64,000 nucleotides of DNA from Paguma larvata (GCA_030068075.1 CM057829.1:85861132-85925131); one strand, 5' to 3'; counted from the first letter of the stretch, positions 47,450 through 59,306 are shown. Numbers and translations: made by a program. The notes: generated by a model from the letters alone, not told the origin.

Positions 47450-48783
47450 GTAAGCTATGTCTCCTGCTGTTGAAAGCAGTGCCTTCTGAAGAGCCTCTCT
47501 GGTGCCCTGTAATGCTATGTTGCTTGTTTACCAGACCCTTATGTATGTTGCAAGTGCCCTACCGTTGTCATTGAGCTACATTTGCCTTTAGTCCAGTCAC
47601 CTTCAATGCCCCTCTGCCTGTTGTGGACAGCGTTTGGTCTCTGATGCTTGTGGGGCATTCTAGGACTGCCTTGAGTTTGAGTTGGGTGAGGCTAGGCTTT
47701 TATTGAAGTGCACTAGCGGTGTTCTTCTTGTGTAGTGTCCTAAGAAGATTTTGTTCATGGGTGGGACCTGTAGCCAGACCACATGTCTGCCATAGATGGA
47801 TGAGTTTGTGTGTTTTTCTTCGCCCTTCTCTGGGACAGGAGTCACTTGGGGGTCATGCTGACCCGTCAGGGATGCTTGCACACTGCCACCGTTGTGGTGA
47901 CGCTTTGGATGGACTCTTGTGGAGGGTGTGTTGGAGGGAGCAGGTCCACATGAGAATGCAGGAGGCAGCAAGACTTACCTCGTTCTGCTGTGGGAGGAAG
48001 TCTATATATAGCTGCTTCGGAAAACTGCCAAGGCCAGGATGCAGGGGCCAGCCTGCAGGAGAGTGCAGTAGTGGGAAGAGCTCTTCACAAGCTAGATGGA
48101 GACTCTAAGTGCTGTGCTGATTCCTGCAGGTGTCCATGTATCTAGGCTGGGGGGGAGGGGAAGGTAAGTTGTGCCTGCCAGCTCTTTTATACCTGGAGAA
48201 ATCTCCCAAAGATCCCTGCCCCTCCAGTACCTGTTCTGATATTAATAAACAAATCTCTATCCTGTATCCCCCAGGTTATCTTTCAAACTGCTGCTTCTCT
48301 ACAGTATCTCAGTGGGGCTGTTATGCTGTCTTTTAAGAGTGGAGACTCAGTTTACTTTTGCCATCCCACTCTCCTAGAGATGACCCTGCTAGTTTTCAAA
48401 GTTCTAGGTGTTAAGCCACGCTAATTTTAAGAACTCAAGAACTGAAGCCCCTTTGGATTTCAAAGCCAAATATTACAGGGATTTAACTTTCCAGTGCATG
48501 TCCCCTGTGCCTGGTGTGTCTGGTGTGGGGTCTGATACTCTTCCTCTTGTGCCTACAGCATTGCTTCCACCCGTAGACAGTCCCACATGTTAGTTTGGCT
48601 CCCGACCATGTCTCTACCCTTCCTTCCCTCTTCCACAAGGCTTTTTCTCTACATTATTCTGTGGAGAAGTCTGCAGGTCACTTTCTGGGTTATTTACACC
48701 GATGTGGATATTATCTAGGTTTATCTGTGGGACACAGCGAATCTAGGATCTTTGTACTCCACTATCTTCCCCAGAAATCCGAG
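47450..48783 (-). other. L1-E 5' UTR
   Basis: Collinear with the L1-C 5' UTR (13800-14999): both contain a GGTGTCCATGT stretch followed by GCCAGCTCTTTT, TCTCCCAA and ATTAATAAA. The minus-strand 5' end GGGGAAGATAGTGGAGTAC near 48755-48775 resembles the AAGATGG start of L1s. Confidence 0.7.
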
Positions 48784-48791
48784 TATATTTG

Positions 48792-49015
48792 ATTTTTTTA
48801 ATTTTTTTAACGTTTTATTTATTTTTGAGAGACATAGAGACAGAGCGTGAGCAGGGGAAGGGCAGAGAGAGAGGGAGACACAGAATCGGAAGCAGGCTCC
48901 TGGCTCTGATGAGCCATTAGCACAGAGCCCGATGCGGGGCTCGAACTCACAGACCACGAGATCATGACCTGAGCCGAAGTCGGCCGCTTAACCGACTGAG
49001 CCACCCAGGTGCCCC
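48792..49015 (-). mobile_element. Carnivore SINE, well preserved, with target-site duplication
   Basis: Plus tail TTTTTTTAACGTTTTATTTA and head CGACTGAGCCACCCAGGTGC. The duplication TATATTTG lies at 48784-48791 and 49017-49024. CpGs survive, so this is a young copy. Confidence 0.96.
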
Positions 49016-51402
49016 ATATATTTGCTTTCTTAAAAAGTCAGCATAATGTTTAGTTCAGTGTTCCAGTAGCCATTTTGATATACAAAATCAATCATTTTGA
49101 AAGTGTGTTTATTCCCATGGCTGGCACAGTGGTCCTACACAGAACAGATAAATTTGTTAAAGGCATTTAAGAGCCTTTACTGTTTATGGGTAATAAATGT
49201 CCATGTAAGTATTCAGATTGTCACTTAAGATGTTTGGAATGGAAGTCTTCACTGATTATACACTTATCCTAGATCATGTTTCATTTTCCTTATTGACAAC
49301 TGGTTACAGGTTGTATTCTCATTCATTCTGAACTGGGGTTGCATAGTCTCAAATACTTGCTTGCTTGCTTTTTGCATGACCGAGGAACTACTTTGGTTAA
49401 ATAACAGTAATATGTTGATGGTTGGAGAGGCTGCTTACATGTTCATATGCAAGTTGCTTCTTTACTACTTGCTGGAAAATTATTCAAAAGAAATTAGATG
49501 AGAGAGTGGAATAGTGTTTATGAGAAGATGATTAGACAGTAGAAATTCCCAAGTACAAATCAGGTTGAAGAGTACAGGAAAATTAGGTGAAAAATAGTGC
49601 ATATGCTAAAAATATCAAAGTTTAAATTTTGCATTAGTCACATATCTATATAATCCTTGGATTCTAAGGGCATGACTGACTAAGATTAATGAAGGTCATA
49701 CTTAAATAGCTCAGAGATTAGTCCTTTAACATCCAGAAAGACTAAAGTCATTTATTGCCCTTGAAAATACCAGAAAATAACCTGTCTCTTTAGGATGCCC
49801 CTTCTGAACTTTAATCAAAGCTTCTTTGTCACTTGTGGGATTCAGCTACATAGGCATGAAGCATGTCAGATACTGAGGAAGTAACCATTTTCTTTTTTTT
49901 TTACTACTTGACTTAGCATAGACTATTTGATCCATTACAAGAGCAACCCAAATGAGAAGAGATTAATGCTTGTTTGAAGATTGAGATTTGGACTTGTTAA
50001 TAATAACTCCTGGAAAATATTAAGGGTAGATTCATAAGGAAAGTGCTCTTGTTTATTTAGTGGGTGTGTAAGAATCATTTGGCACAGAGGTTGATTCTAA
50101 CGCAATGTGCTGTGGATGATGAGCAGCGCATAAGAGAGCAGCTGCAGGAGTGTGCAAGTGATTAGTCTGTATTTCCAGATCACCTCCACTGCTCTTCATT
50201 TACAATTACTTCCTTTTGGCTGGAGGATATGCTGCCAAACTGGCACCTCCTTCTCCCAAACGCCTTCTTTCTGCCAGTTTACAGGGGAGTGTTTTGGAGA
50301 AATACTGCCAAAACTTCTTTTCCCTTCTCACAGATTAAATAAATTACATCTGTTTAACATATGCAGTCTCTGTTGGCCCAGGGAATCACACAGAAGCTCT
50401 CTGGATGATGACCTCAACTGATATTTTGTCTTCTAAAAATGTATTTAGTTGTGGAGGGAATATTGTGAATGGCACAAAATCTTTGTTCTCTCTTTGGTTA
50501 CAACTGTGAGCTCACGTATTGGCTCTACCACTTACTGCATGACCTTGACCAAGTCATTGAACTTTCTTTGTACCTCTGTTTTCTTCTCCATACATTGAAG
50601 ACAACACTTCACCTTATATAATTGAGATAAATAGTGAAAGATCTCTGCCTTCCATATTTAATGAAATACTAATCAAAATCCCATTGGGATTTTTCTTTTT
50701 CTTGCAGGGTGGGGCAATAATAATTGTCAAATCGATCTTGAGGTTTCTCTAGGAAAGTTAAATGTGTAAAAATAAGAAGTTTTTGAACACTGAATGAGAC
50801 TTGCCCTACCCAGTCAAAAGAACTGTAAATGTGGTATTGGAGGAAGATGCACAAATCAACAAAAGAGAACAACAAAAAAGTTTATACATAGTATATAGAA
50901 GAAACAAATTAGTAGAACTATTTTGTTCAACAGATAGGATAGAATAGCTAAATGTCCATTTGGGAAAAAAATTGCTAGAAGTTTGATCTTTCTTTTATTT
51001 TTAGGCTTTGATGATTTCCTCCTTTATGAACTTAGAACCCCAAAACTCAAGGGCTCGTTACATTTAAGAATGCATCATAGCAGTTAAAGATTTAAAAATT
51101 ATCCACCCACATGATAGATGAAGGCAGGGGTGGACACGATATTGAAGAAGGGTGTCAGAGATCTGTGGTTGGGGTATTAAGGCATGTGTACGCTTACAAT
51201 GCAGGTGGGAAAAAGGGGACCAAAGGTGGATAGCAATAGGACAATGTCAATTTGAACATTTTCTTTTGAAAGTCATGGGATGAAATGAGGTTAGTGGAAG
51301 GTCAAATGAAGAGATATTAAGAAGATTGAGGGCTAGAGACTGATGGGTTTGACAAGTAGGGTATGACCAGCTTTCTTCAAGAAGGAATTTTTTCAGTACC
51401 CA
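49016..51402 (+). other. KLHL32 last intron, unique stretch
   Basis: AT-rich intron with a MIR fragment near 50500-50645 and otherwise no recognisable repeat or exon. Confidence 0.6.
50500..50645 (-). mobile_element. MIR fragment
   Basis: Plus strand has TGAGCTCACGTATTGGCTCT, ACTTACTGCATGACCTTGAC and CTGTTTTCTTCTCCATACAT, the reverse MIR core order (soft repeat, degenerate). Confidence 0.65.
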
Positions 51403-51594
51403 TATGGTCCCTGACTTAAAATGGTTTGACTTACAATTTTTTAACTTTACAAGGTGCAAAAGAAATCCCCATTGAGTAGAAATCATACTTTGGATTTTGG
51501 ACTTTGATCTAGGATAGTGATAAACAGTATGATACGCGTGTGATGCTTTCTCTACCACTGTCCAGCAGTTATGACAGTAAACCAATACACTTAC
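51403..51594 (+). mobile_element. Tigger-like DNA transposon, terminal fragment
   Basis: Begins GGTCCCTGACTTAAAATGGT and continues TTGACTTACAATTTTTTAAC and GAAATCCCCATTGAGTAGAA, a known pattern of mammalian Tigger-type ends with decayed CpGs. It is cut off where L1-F begins. Confidence 0.5.
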
Positions 51595-53194
51595 CAACAC
51601 ACTTATTGAAGAGACAGTCTTCTCCCAATTGTATGTTTTGCATCTTGTGTTGTAGTAGATTAATTAACCATGTAAGCATGGGAGTGTCTCTGGGCTCTGT
51701 TTTCTGTTCCATTCATCTGTGTGTCTGTTTTTGTGTCTGTACCATACTTTTTTGATTACTACAGCTTTGTAGTATATCTTAAAATCTTGCTTTGTGATAT
51801 CACTAGCTTTGTTTTTCAATCTCAAATTTCCTTGGCTGTTTGGGGTCTTTTGTGGTTTCCTAAAGATTTTAGGATAATTTGTTCTAGTTTTGTCAAAAAT
51901 GCTCTTTGTATTTTGATAGGGAACACATTGAATCTGTAGACTGCTTTGGGTCCTACAGATGTTAATTCTCCCAGTACATGAACACGGTATATTTTTCCAC
52001 TTGTTTATGTTCTTACTCTTTCATCAGTGTTGTATAGTTTTCAGCATACAGGTTTTTTCAAATCCTTGGTTAAGTTTACTACTAGGTTATTTTATTCTTT
52101 TTGGTATAATTATAACTCGAATTATTTTCCTAATTTCTCTTTCTGCCACTTTATATTAGTGTATAGATATGCAACTCATTTTTGAGTATTAATTTTGTAT
52201 CCTGCAACTTTAGTGAATTCATTTACTACTCCTAATAGTGTTAGGTAGAGTCTTTAGGATTTTCTAGAAATCTTTAGGATTTCTTCAGTATTGTGTTATC
52301 TGCAAATAGAGACAGCTTAACTTCTTCCTTACCAATTTGGAGGCCTTTCTTTCTTTTTCCTGTCTGATTGCTATGGCTAGGACTTCCAGCACTCTGCTGA
52401 ATAGAAGTGGAAAGAGTGGACATCTTTCTTTTTATTCCTGATCATAGAGGAAAAACTCCGTTTATCTTCATGGACTAAAATATTAGCTATGGGTTTTCAT
52501 ATTGTCTTTGGTATATTGAGATATGTTCCCTCTAAACCCACTATATTGAGCATTTTAAAAATCAAACAGATGAATTTTGCCAAATGTTTTTTCTGCATCT
52601 GTTGAGATGATATATTTATCATTTGTTTTTTTTAAATGTGATATATCAGGTTGACTTGCAAATATTGAACCATACTTGCATCCTCCCAATAAATCCCGCT
52701 TGATTGTGGTGATTCTTTTAATGTATTGTTGAATGCAGTTTGCTAATTTTTGTTGATGAATTTTGCATCAATGTTCAGGGACATTGGCCTATAGGTTTCT
52801 TTCTTTATAGTATCTTTGATTTTGGTAATAGTGCAATGCTGATCTCATGGAAGGTATTTGGAAGCTTTCCTTCCTCTTTTTTTTTTTTTTTTTTTTTGAA
52901 ATAGTTTGAGAATAGGTATTGACTCTTAAAATGTTTGGTGGAATTCACCTGTGAATCCACCTGGTCTTGCACTTTCGTTTTTTGGGAGTTTTTTCATTAT
53001 TGATTCAATTTTCTTATTCATGAATGGTCTGTTCAGATTTTCGTTTTCTTTGTGATTTGGTTTTGGAAGGTTCTGTGTTTCTAGGAATTATCCATTTCTT
53101 CTAGGCTATTTTTTTAGCTTATAATTTTCATAGTATTCTAATTTTTATTTCTATGGTGTCAGTTTTTTACTACCTTCATTTCTTTTTGTTTTTA

Positions 53195-53374
53195 ACTTTT
53201 TTTTTGTTCTAAAGCTTATTTATTTTAAGAGAAAACAGCAAGGGAGGGGAAGAGAGGAGGGGCAGAGGATCTGAAGCAGGCTCTGTGCTGACAGCAACTC
53301 ATGAACATGAGAACATGAGATCGTGACCTGAGCCGAAGTTGGATGCTCAACCAATAGAGCTACCCAGGCGCCCC
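53195..53374 (-). mobile_element. Carnivore SINE in L1-F, degenerate
   Basis: Plus strand TAAAGCTTATTTATTTTAAG tail to GAGCTACCCAGGCGCCCC head; the body is shortened. Confidence 0.88.
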
Positions 53375-53639
53375 TATTTCTCTTTCATTTCTTATTCTAT
53401 TTATTTGTGTCCTCTTTCCTTTTTTCTTGATAGGTCTAATTTTCCATCATTTTTTTTTTATCTTTTCAAAACTAGCTCTTGGTTTTGTTGATCTTTTCTA
53501 TTTTTTTCCTAGTCTCTTAGTCTCTATTTCATTTATTTGTGCTCTGATCTTTATTATTTCCTTCCTTCTACTAACATTGGGCTTTGCTCTTCTTTTTCCA
53601 GTTCCTTTAGATGTAAGTTTAGATTGAGATTTTTCTTAA

Positions 53640-53855
53640 GTTTTTTTAAATGTTTACTTATTTGTTTTAGAGAGAGAGAGAGACACAGAGTGTGAGTGGG
53701 GGGAGGGGCAGAGAGAGAGGGAGACACAGAATCTGAAGCAGGCTCCAGGTTCTGAGCTGTAGCACAGAATCTGACATGGGGCTTAACCCACGAACCTCAG
53801 ATCATGACCTGAGCTAAAGTCGGATGCTTGACCAACAGAGCTACCCAAGTACCCT
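53640..53855 (-). mobile_element. Carnivore SINE in L1-F
   Basis: Plus strand TTTTTTTAAATGTTTACTTA tail, GA-rich body and GAGCTACCCAAGTACCCT head. Confidence 0.92.
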
Positions 53856-54419
53856 CAAGATTTTTATTTCTTGAGGTAGTCCTATATCACTATACATTTA
53901 CCTCTTTGAGACACATTGAAAGTGGTTCTAAGATTTTTGACTTCTGTTTTCATTTACATTAGTCTCCAAGTATTTTTAACATTTTCTCTGTGTGTACTTC
54001 ATGGACCCATTGCTTATGTAGTAGAATTTTCTTTAACCTCCACATGTTTTTCCATTTTTGTTGTTACTGATTTCTAGTGTCATACCATTGTGGTCAAAAA
54101 GGATGCATGATATGATTTCAATCTTCTTAAATGTATTGAGTCTTATGTTGTGGTGTAACCTATGATCTGCCCTGGAGAATGTCTCATGTGCATTTGAAAA
54201 GAATCTGTAATCTTTTGTTTTTGGATGGAATGTTCCATATATATCTCTTAGACCAGATAGACCTAATATGTCATTTTAAAGATACTGTTGAGGTGCACAA
54301 GCCATGAACCATCAGGTAGATTGGTTATCTACATTTCATCTAGCTCATTTCCTGAGGATTCGTCTTGTTCTTTTACTTGGAGCATGTTCATTTGTCTCTT
54401 TACATTGCCTGACTTTGTG

Positions 54420-55745
54420 TTTATTCTTATGAATTAGCTACTTCTAAAATTGATGGGATAGTCTTGTGTCTGATCATCCCTGGTGTAGACTGTGTTCAGC
54501 TGGAACATAGGTTAGAGTTGTGGCTGGCATGAGCTTGGTGGTCCTGAGGCACTCCATGCTGGGGCTTCCCTTATGAGATGGCTGTACCATGTGTGGGCAT
54601 GTGTCAGGGTACTTCTTTAATTCTCAATTCAGAGGGTGCCCTGGCAAGACAGCTGAAACAGAAGTTGGTGCTATCCTGGGTCTCTCTACTTTATGGGCAC
54701 CCTGGGAGATAGCTTAAGCCAAAGTAGATGCAAGCTGGAGTGTGCTGCTGGTATTCTCTGCATGGAGGGCACTGTGGCAGATTCGGTGAAGGTGAAGAGG
54801 GATGCAGGCTGGAGTGTCCTGGGCACCCTGTGCAGGGGCTACCCTGCTGGGGTACCTGGAGCCAAGGTACAGTGTAGTTCAGGGCATCCTGGAGCACTCT
54901 ATACAGTGCTTTAGAGGAGAGCTATAGTTGAACTGGGTGCATGCTCAAGCGTCCTGGGATGCTTAGTTCATGGGATGCTGTGACAGGGCAACTAGACCCA
55001 TGGATGGTATGGGCTAGGTTGTCCCAGTGTTTGGTGCCTGGAGTATGCCCTGGTGGGGTAGCTACAGCTGAGACAAGGTGCGGACTTGGGGTTCCTGAGA
55101 TACTCTTTGCACGTAAGTCCGGGAGCTCTCTTGAGCTGGGGGTGTCCTACATAGCAAGACATTAGGAGCTAAAATAATGTGTGCCTAGAGTGTGCCATAG
55201 TGCTTTGTGCCTGTGTCACCTTGGTAAGATGGCTGTAGCTGTAGTGAGCACGGGCAGGGGTGTCTTGGTGTGTGGTGTGCTGGAGGCTGGCTTAATTGGA
55301 TGGCTCAGTCTGGTATGGGCTAGAGGCCAGGGGTTCAGTCAATAGACTGGCTAGGGTGCCTGGATCCTATTCCTGTCCATGCTGTCACAGTGGAAAAGGC
55401 ATGTAAAACAGCTGTTCACCTGCTCTCCTACTGTTTGGTGGTGGTAGGGCTGGACCTTTTATATTCTAGTTGCTTTTAATTTGTAGCTTCCTTTCTATGC
55501 CCCAAGGCAGATGCATCACAGTCCCTTAGTACTATCCCTCTCCATTGCTGTTCAGTGTTGAGACTGGGGTTTCTCTTTATTAGTAAGTCTCCCTCTCTCT
55601 TAACCGTTATGTGGTCTATCTTTTGTGTAGAAGCTGTTCAGTCAGCTCACACTTCTTCAGAAGGAATTGATCTACAAATAGGTTTACTATTTGGTGTGTC
55701 TGTGCAGGGGAGTTCATAGTCTTCCTAAGTGGTCATCTTGCACTA
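54420..55745 (-). repeat. L1-F 5' UTR with degenerate internal repeats
   Basis: About 1.3 kb of G-rich sequence in which variants of a phrase (plus: GCTGGAGTGTCCTGGGCACC, then GGGGTACCTGGAGC) recur at irregular spacing. Related to the shorter L1-D 5' UTR. Confidence 0.65.
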
Positions 55746-57605
55746 CTCTCCAGTGGAACTGTTCTCTTAATTTCCCTCTCTGCTACTTCATTATTAGTGT
55801 ATAGAAATGTAACACATTTCTGTATGTCAATTTTGTATCCTGCGACTTTACTGAATTCATTCATCTGTTCTTTCTTTGATGGGGTGATGGGGTGTTTTGG
55901 GATATCTATATCTATCGATATATCTAGATCTATACACACACACACACAATCATGTCATTGGCAAATAGTGGTAAGTTTATGTTCTTACCAATTTAGATGC
56001 CTTTCCAAGATCTGATTGCTGTAGCTAGGATGTCCAGTAATATTTTGCATTAAAGTGGGAAGAGTGGACCTTCTTGTCTTGTTCCTGGTCTTTAGAGGGA
56101 AAGCTTTCACTATAATGTTGGCTGTGGGTTTTTCATATATGGTTTATTATGTTGAGGTATGTTCTCTCTCAACCCACTTTGTTGAGTTTTTCTCATGAAT
56201 GGATGTTGCATTTTTGTCAAATGCTTTTTCTGCATCTACTGAAGTGACCATATGGTTTTTAGTCATTACTCTTATTAATGTGATATATCACCTTGACCTA
56301 TTTGTGATTGTTGAAACTTTATTCTTGAAATAAATTTCACTTGATCAAGGTAAATGATTTTTTTTAATGTCTTGTATTCAGTTTGCTAATATTTTGTTCA
56401 GCATTTTTTTGTATGTATGTTCATTAGATATACTGGCTTTTTTTTTTTTTTTTTGGTCTTTTTGTAGTGCCTTTGGTTTTGGTATCAGGGTAATGCTGGC
56501 TTTGTAGAACATATTTGTTCCTCTTCTTCCTTTCTCTTCTGTTTTTTGGAATACAGTAAAACCTTGGTTTACGAGCATAATTTGTCCCAGAAACATGCTT
56601 GTAATCCAAAGCACTTGTATATCAAAGCGAATATTAAGTACCATTGGCTCAGTTGTGATCATCTGACATTCAGTGTCACGTACTACTTGTATTGCAAGAC
56701 ATCACTTGTTTATGAAGTTAAAACTTATTAGAAATGTTTGCTTGTCTTGCAGAACACTCACAGAACACATTACTCACAATCCACTGTTTTATAGTAGTTT
56801 GAGAACAGGCATTAACTCTTTAAATGTTTTTTGAATTTACCTATGAAGCCATGTGGTCCTGGACTTTTGTTGGTAGCTGTTTGGTTACTAGTAAGGATAC
56901 TGAATGGGTAATCCGTCCATATTTTCTGTTTCTCCCTGATTTAGTTTTAGAAGATTATTATGTTTCTAGGAATTTATCCACTTCTAGGTTGTCTCGATTT
57001 GTTGGCACATAATTTTTCTTAGTAGTTTCTTGCAACCCTCTGTATTTCTGTGGTGTCAGTTATTTCTCTCCCTTCATTTCTGATTTGGGTCTTAATGTGT
57101 CTGGGTAAAGGTTTATCAATTTTGCTTACCTTTTCATTAATTCTTCTGTTGACTTTATTTTAGCTCTAATCTTTATTCTATCCTTCTTTTTACTACCTTC
57201 GGCTTTGTTCTTTTCCTGAATCCTTTAGGTGTAAGGTTAGGTTGAGATTTTTCTTGTTGCTTGAGGTTGTTACAAACTTCCCTGTTAGTACAAAATCTTT
57301 AGGAAGCAGTTCTATGTTTTCATCTACATTTTTCTCCATGACTTTTTTGACTACTTTGATTTTCCTTGAGCCTGTATGTGTTTACATTTTGTTTTCCAGT
57401 TTTTACATACTACTTCTAGGTACTCTTGTAAGAAAAGATGCTTCACATGATCTTATTCTTAAATTTGAAATTTGTTTTGTGGCTTAACATGTGATTTATC
57501 CTAGAGAATATTCTATGCGCACTTGAATGTGTATTCTGTTTTTGGATGGAATATTCTGTGTATATCTGTCAAGTCCATCTGGTATAATGTGGTGTTCAAA
57601 GTCAC
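55746..57605 (-). mobile_element. L1-G fragment
   Basis: Old L1 ORF2 from the RT C-terminal part (plus TCTCTGCTACTTCATTATTA at about 55776) to the endonuclease (near 57600), truncated at both ends. It contains the second MITE at 56554-56794, whose removal restores the L1 sequence GGAATAGTTTGAG. Confidence 0.82.
56554..56794 (-). mobile_element. Tc1/mariner-type MITE, second copy, in L1-G
   Basis: Starts CAGTAAAACCTTGGTTTACG after TA and ends CCACTGTTTTATAG before TA. Internally it matches the reverse complement of the copy at 34354-34584. Because it splits a recognisable L1, its TA duplication can be confirmed from the interrupted sequence. Confidence 0.85.
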
Positions 57606-57867
57606 AAGACTTTTATTAGAGGAAGATAAAGCTACCTACCTCAAAACTGTTTTTTATGTAGACACACAAGTATATAAATGTATATAACAGCACTTACCTG
57701 GACCTTAATACATATTTCTGGTACCATAAGGCGAGGAAAAGAACTAATGCCTAAGGTACGTATGGTCTTGGTGGCATCACTGAATTCAGCTTCAGGCCTC
57801 CTTTTATGTGTATATAGCATTATTTTGAGCAATCATCTTTGATGTACAGGCTTCTCTTCTTTTGTAG
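57606..57867 (+). other. End of KLHL32 last intron
   Basis: Unique sequence ending with the acceptor CTTCTCTTCTTTTGTAG. It also contains splice-like signals on both strands (plus ATAACAG near 57692 with CCTAAG/GTACGT near 57756; minus GTCCAG/GTAAGT near 57698), none of which keeps the KLHL32 frame. Confidence 0.6.
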
Positions 57868-58029
57868 GTGGTGGATGTAAGTAGAGAAGGCAAAGAAGAA
57901 GTATTTTATGGGCCTACACTTCCTTTTGCTTCTAATGGAATAGCGGCATGCTTCCTTCCAGCTCCATATTTCACGTGCCCTAACCTTCAGACTCTTCAAG
58001 TGCCTCATCACAGGATTGGGACCATCTGA
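57868..58029 (+). CDS. KLHL32: KLHL32 terminal coding exon and stop
   Basis: A 162-base coding part after a strong pyrimidine-rich acceptor. It opens in phase 0 with VVDVSREGKEEVFYGP and ends LQTLQVPHHRIGTI followed by TGA. Joined to the previous exon it reads LACIQVVDVSREG, completing the last kelch blade, then a short C-terminal tail with Cys and Pro residues (ACFLPAPYFTCP). The tail matches my memory of the KLHL32 C-terminus apart from one Leu-to-Val difference at the start. The last intron is 23.7 kb and mostly transposons, so this exon lies far from its neighbour. Confidence 0.96.
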   Translation: MVDVSREGKEEVFYGPTLPFASNGIAACFLPAPYFTCPNLQTLQVPHHRIGTI

Positions 58030-58589
58030 AAACCAATGCTTTGTTAATAACTATCATTAACAGAAGGGAAAGAAAAGCTTCACTTCTGAATACTGGGCAT
58101 GAAAAGACTCAGTGCTCAATGCTTCCTTGTTTTGTTTTATATGTCTATTTTCAGATAAACATTAGCAAAAAATGAACAGTTTTCTAAAATACATTCCTGA
58201 AAACTCCTGTCACCCTTCTCTTTGTGTGTCAATATACAATGTCTGACTTTGTGGTGTAGCTCAGTGACAACTTAATGGTCAATTACTGTTCCATGGGTCT
58301 TTAGAGCCTTCGTTGTAGACTTTCTCTAATCAGCACTATCTAGGAAAACAAGAAAATGTTAGTAAGGCCATTTATTTCACAAGTACTTGTCATCAATGAT
58401 CTTTAAAAAAAATCTCCAGTAGTTAATCTCCTTACTAAACTTGGGTTTGTAATTTTTCTTTTAAAAACTTAACATTATGCAGCCCCACTAGTATAGACTC
58501 ACTATTATGACATTATAAAATTTTAAATGCCATGTCTTATTCATGGTAACACAAATGATATAAGTACACTGGAAAAACAGTTGGAATGC

Positions 58590-58725
58590 CCAGATTGTTT
58601 GGCTTGGTTATTCTGACCTTGGGCTAGGTGCTTGACTTTCAGTGCTAGTTTTCTCACTCGTTAAGGAGGATAATTATCGATTTCAGAAGAACTGTGAGGA
58701 TTAGGCAAATGCTCTGAAGTACTTC
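58590..58725 (-). mobile_element. MIR fragment in the KLHL32 3' UTR
   Basis: Plus strand has CTGACCTTGGGCTAGGTGCT, TTTTCTCACTCGTTAAGGAG and TGTGAGGATTAGGCAAATGC, typical of reverse MIR. Confidence 0.7.
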
Positions 58726-59093
58726 ATTTAAGAAAAAAAAACGTTACTCAAGTTACAAGGTACTTTACTGTCTTTAGAACCCTCTAACTGAATGGGGAGA
58801 TTATTTTTGAAATTATTTAAAAATTACTAAATAGAACTTGGAACACATGCTGTGGGAGAAATGATACTGAAAAACATGTGAAGAGATGCTAATTAGGAAA
58901 AGGGGAGTTTACCAAAGCCAAAGATTCCTAAGTCAGTACAAATTCTTGCTTCAAATAATAACTCAAACATCTCGTTTAAACTCATTTAGTGAAAAATGAC
59001 ATTTCAAAGCTCAAAAAAAAAAAAAATTAGCTGTACTAATTTGGGCACCATAAAGTGCTCTGACACAAATGTGAACCTAGATTTGGTAGTTCT

Positions 59094-59099
59094 AATAAA
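59094..59099 (+). promoter_or_regulatory. Candidate KLHL32 poly(A) signal AATAAA
   Basis: AATAAA 1.06 kb after the stop, followed by TTTTTTCACTTTG and a GT-containing stretch that could serve as the downstream element. Confidence 0.45.
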
Positions 59100-59247
59100 A
59101 GTTTTTTCACTTTGTTAAAGGTTATGTCAATCTTGAGCACTTGTGGGACTCTCCCTCCACCACCAATACATATTTTATTACTACCACCTTTAATAATGCA
59201 TAAAAATTCTTATTTAGGCTGGGTTTTTGGATTTGCTTTGTCTGTAA

Positions 59248-59306
59248 CTATATATACATATATATAGTTATAGTATATATAACATATATTAATATATATA
59301 TAATAA
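59248..59306. repeat. TA-rich simple repeat
   Basis: Interrupted ATATATA runs. Confidence 0.85.

Larger units (their letters stand above)
42640..48783 (-). mobile_element. L1-E: long old L1, internally rearranged
   Basis: Minus-strand L1 from ORF2 3'-end sequence (42640 on) through RT (to about 44870), a break at 44870-44970, endonuclease (45000-45960), ORF1 (about 46370-47440) and a 5' UTR (47450-48783). At the break roughly 400-500 bases between RT and endonuclease are missing by comparison with L1-A. The two halves could be different elements brought together. A T-run at 46484-46512 and two SINEs lie inside. Confidence 0.75.
51595..55745 (-). mobile_element. L1-F: old L1 without ORF1, 3'-truncated
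   Basis: Minus-strand L1 with ORF2 from near its C-terminal coding part (51595) through RT (52100-53630) to endonuclease (53860-54290), then directly a long 5' UTR (about 54300-55745). Nearly all of ORF1 is missing. The 5' end near 55745 reads GTGCAAGATGACC on the minus strand, resembling the L1 YY1 start site, so the 5' end seems complete. The 3' end is missing, which is the opposite of usual L1 truncation and points to later deletion. Confidence 0.75.
58030..59115 (+). other. KLHL32: Probable KLHL32 3' UTR
   Basis: AT-rich sequence after the stop codon, containing a MIR fragment. The end is inferred from the first good poly(A) signal at 59094; use of later signals such as AATAAA near 59504 would lengthen it. 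Confidence 0.55.
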
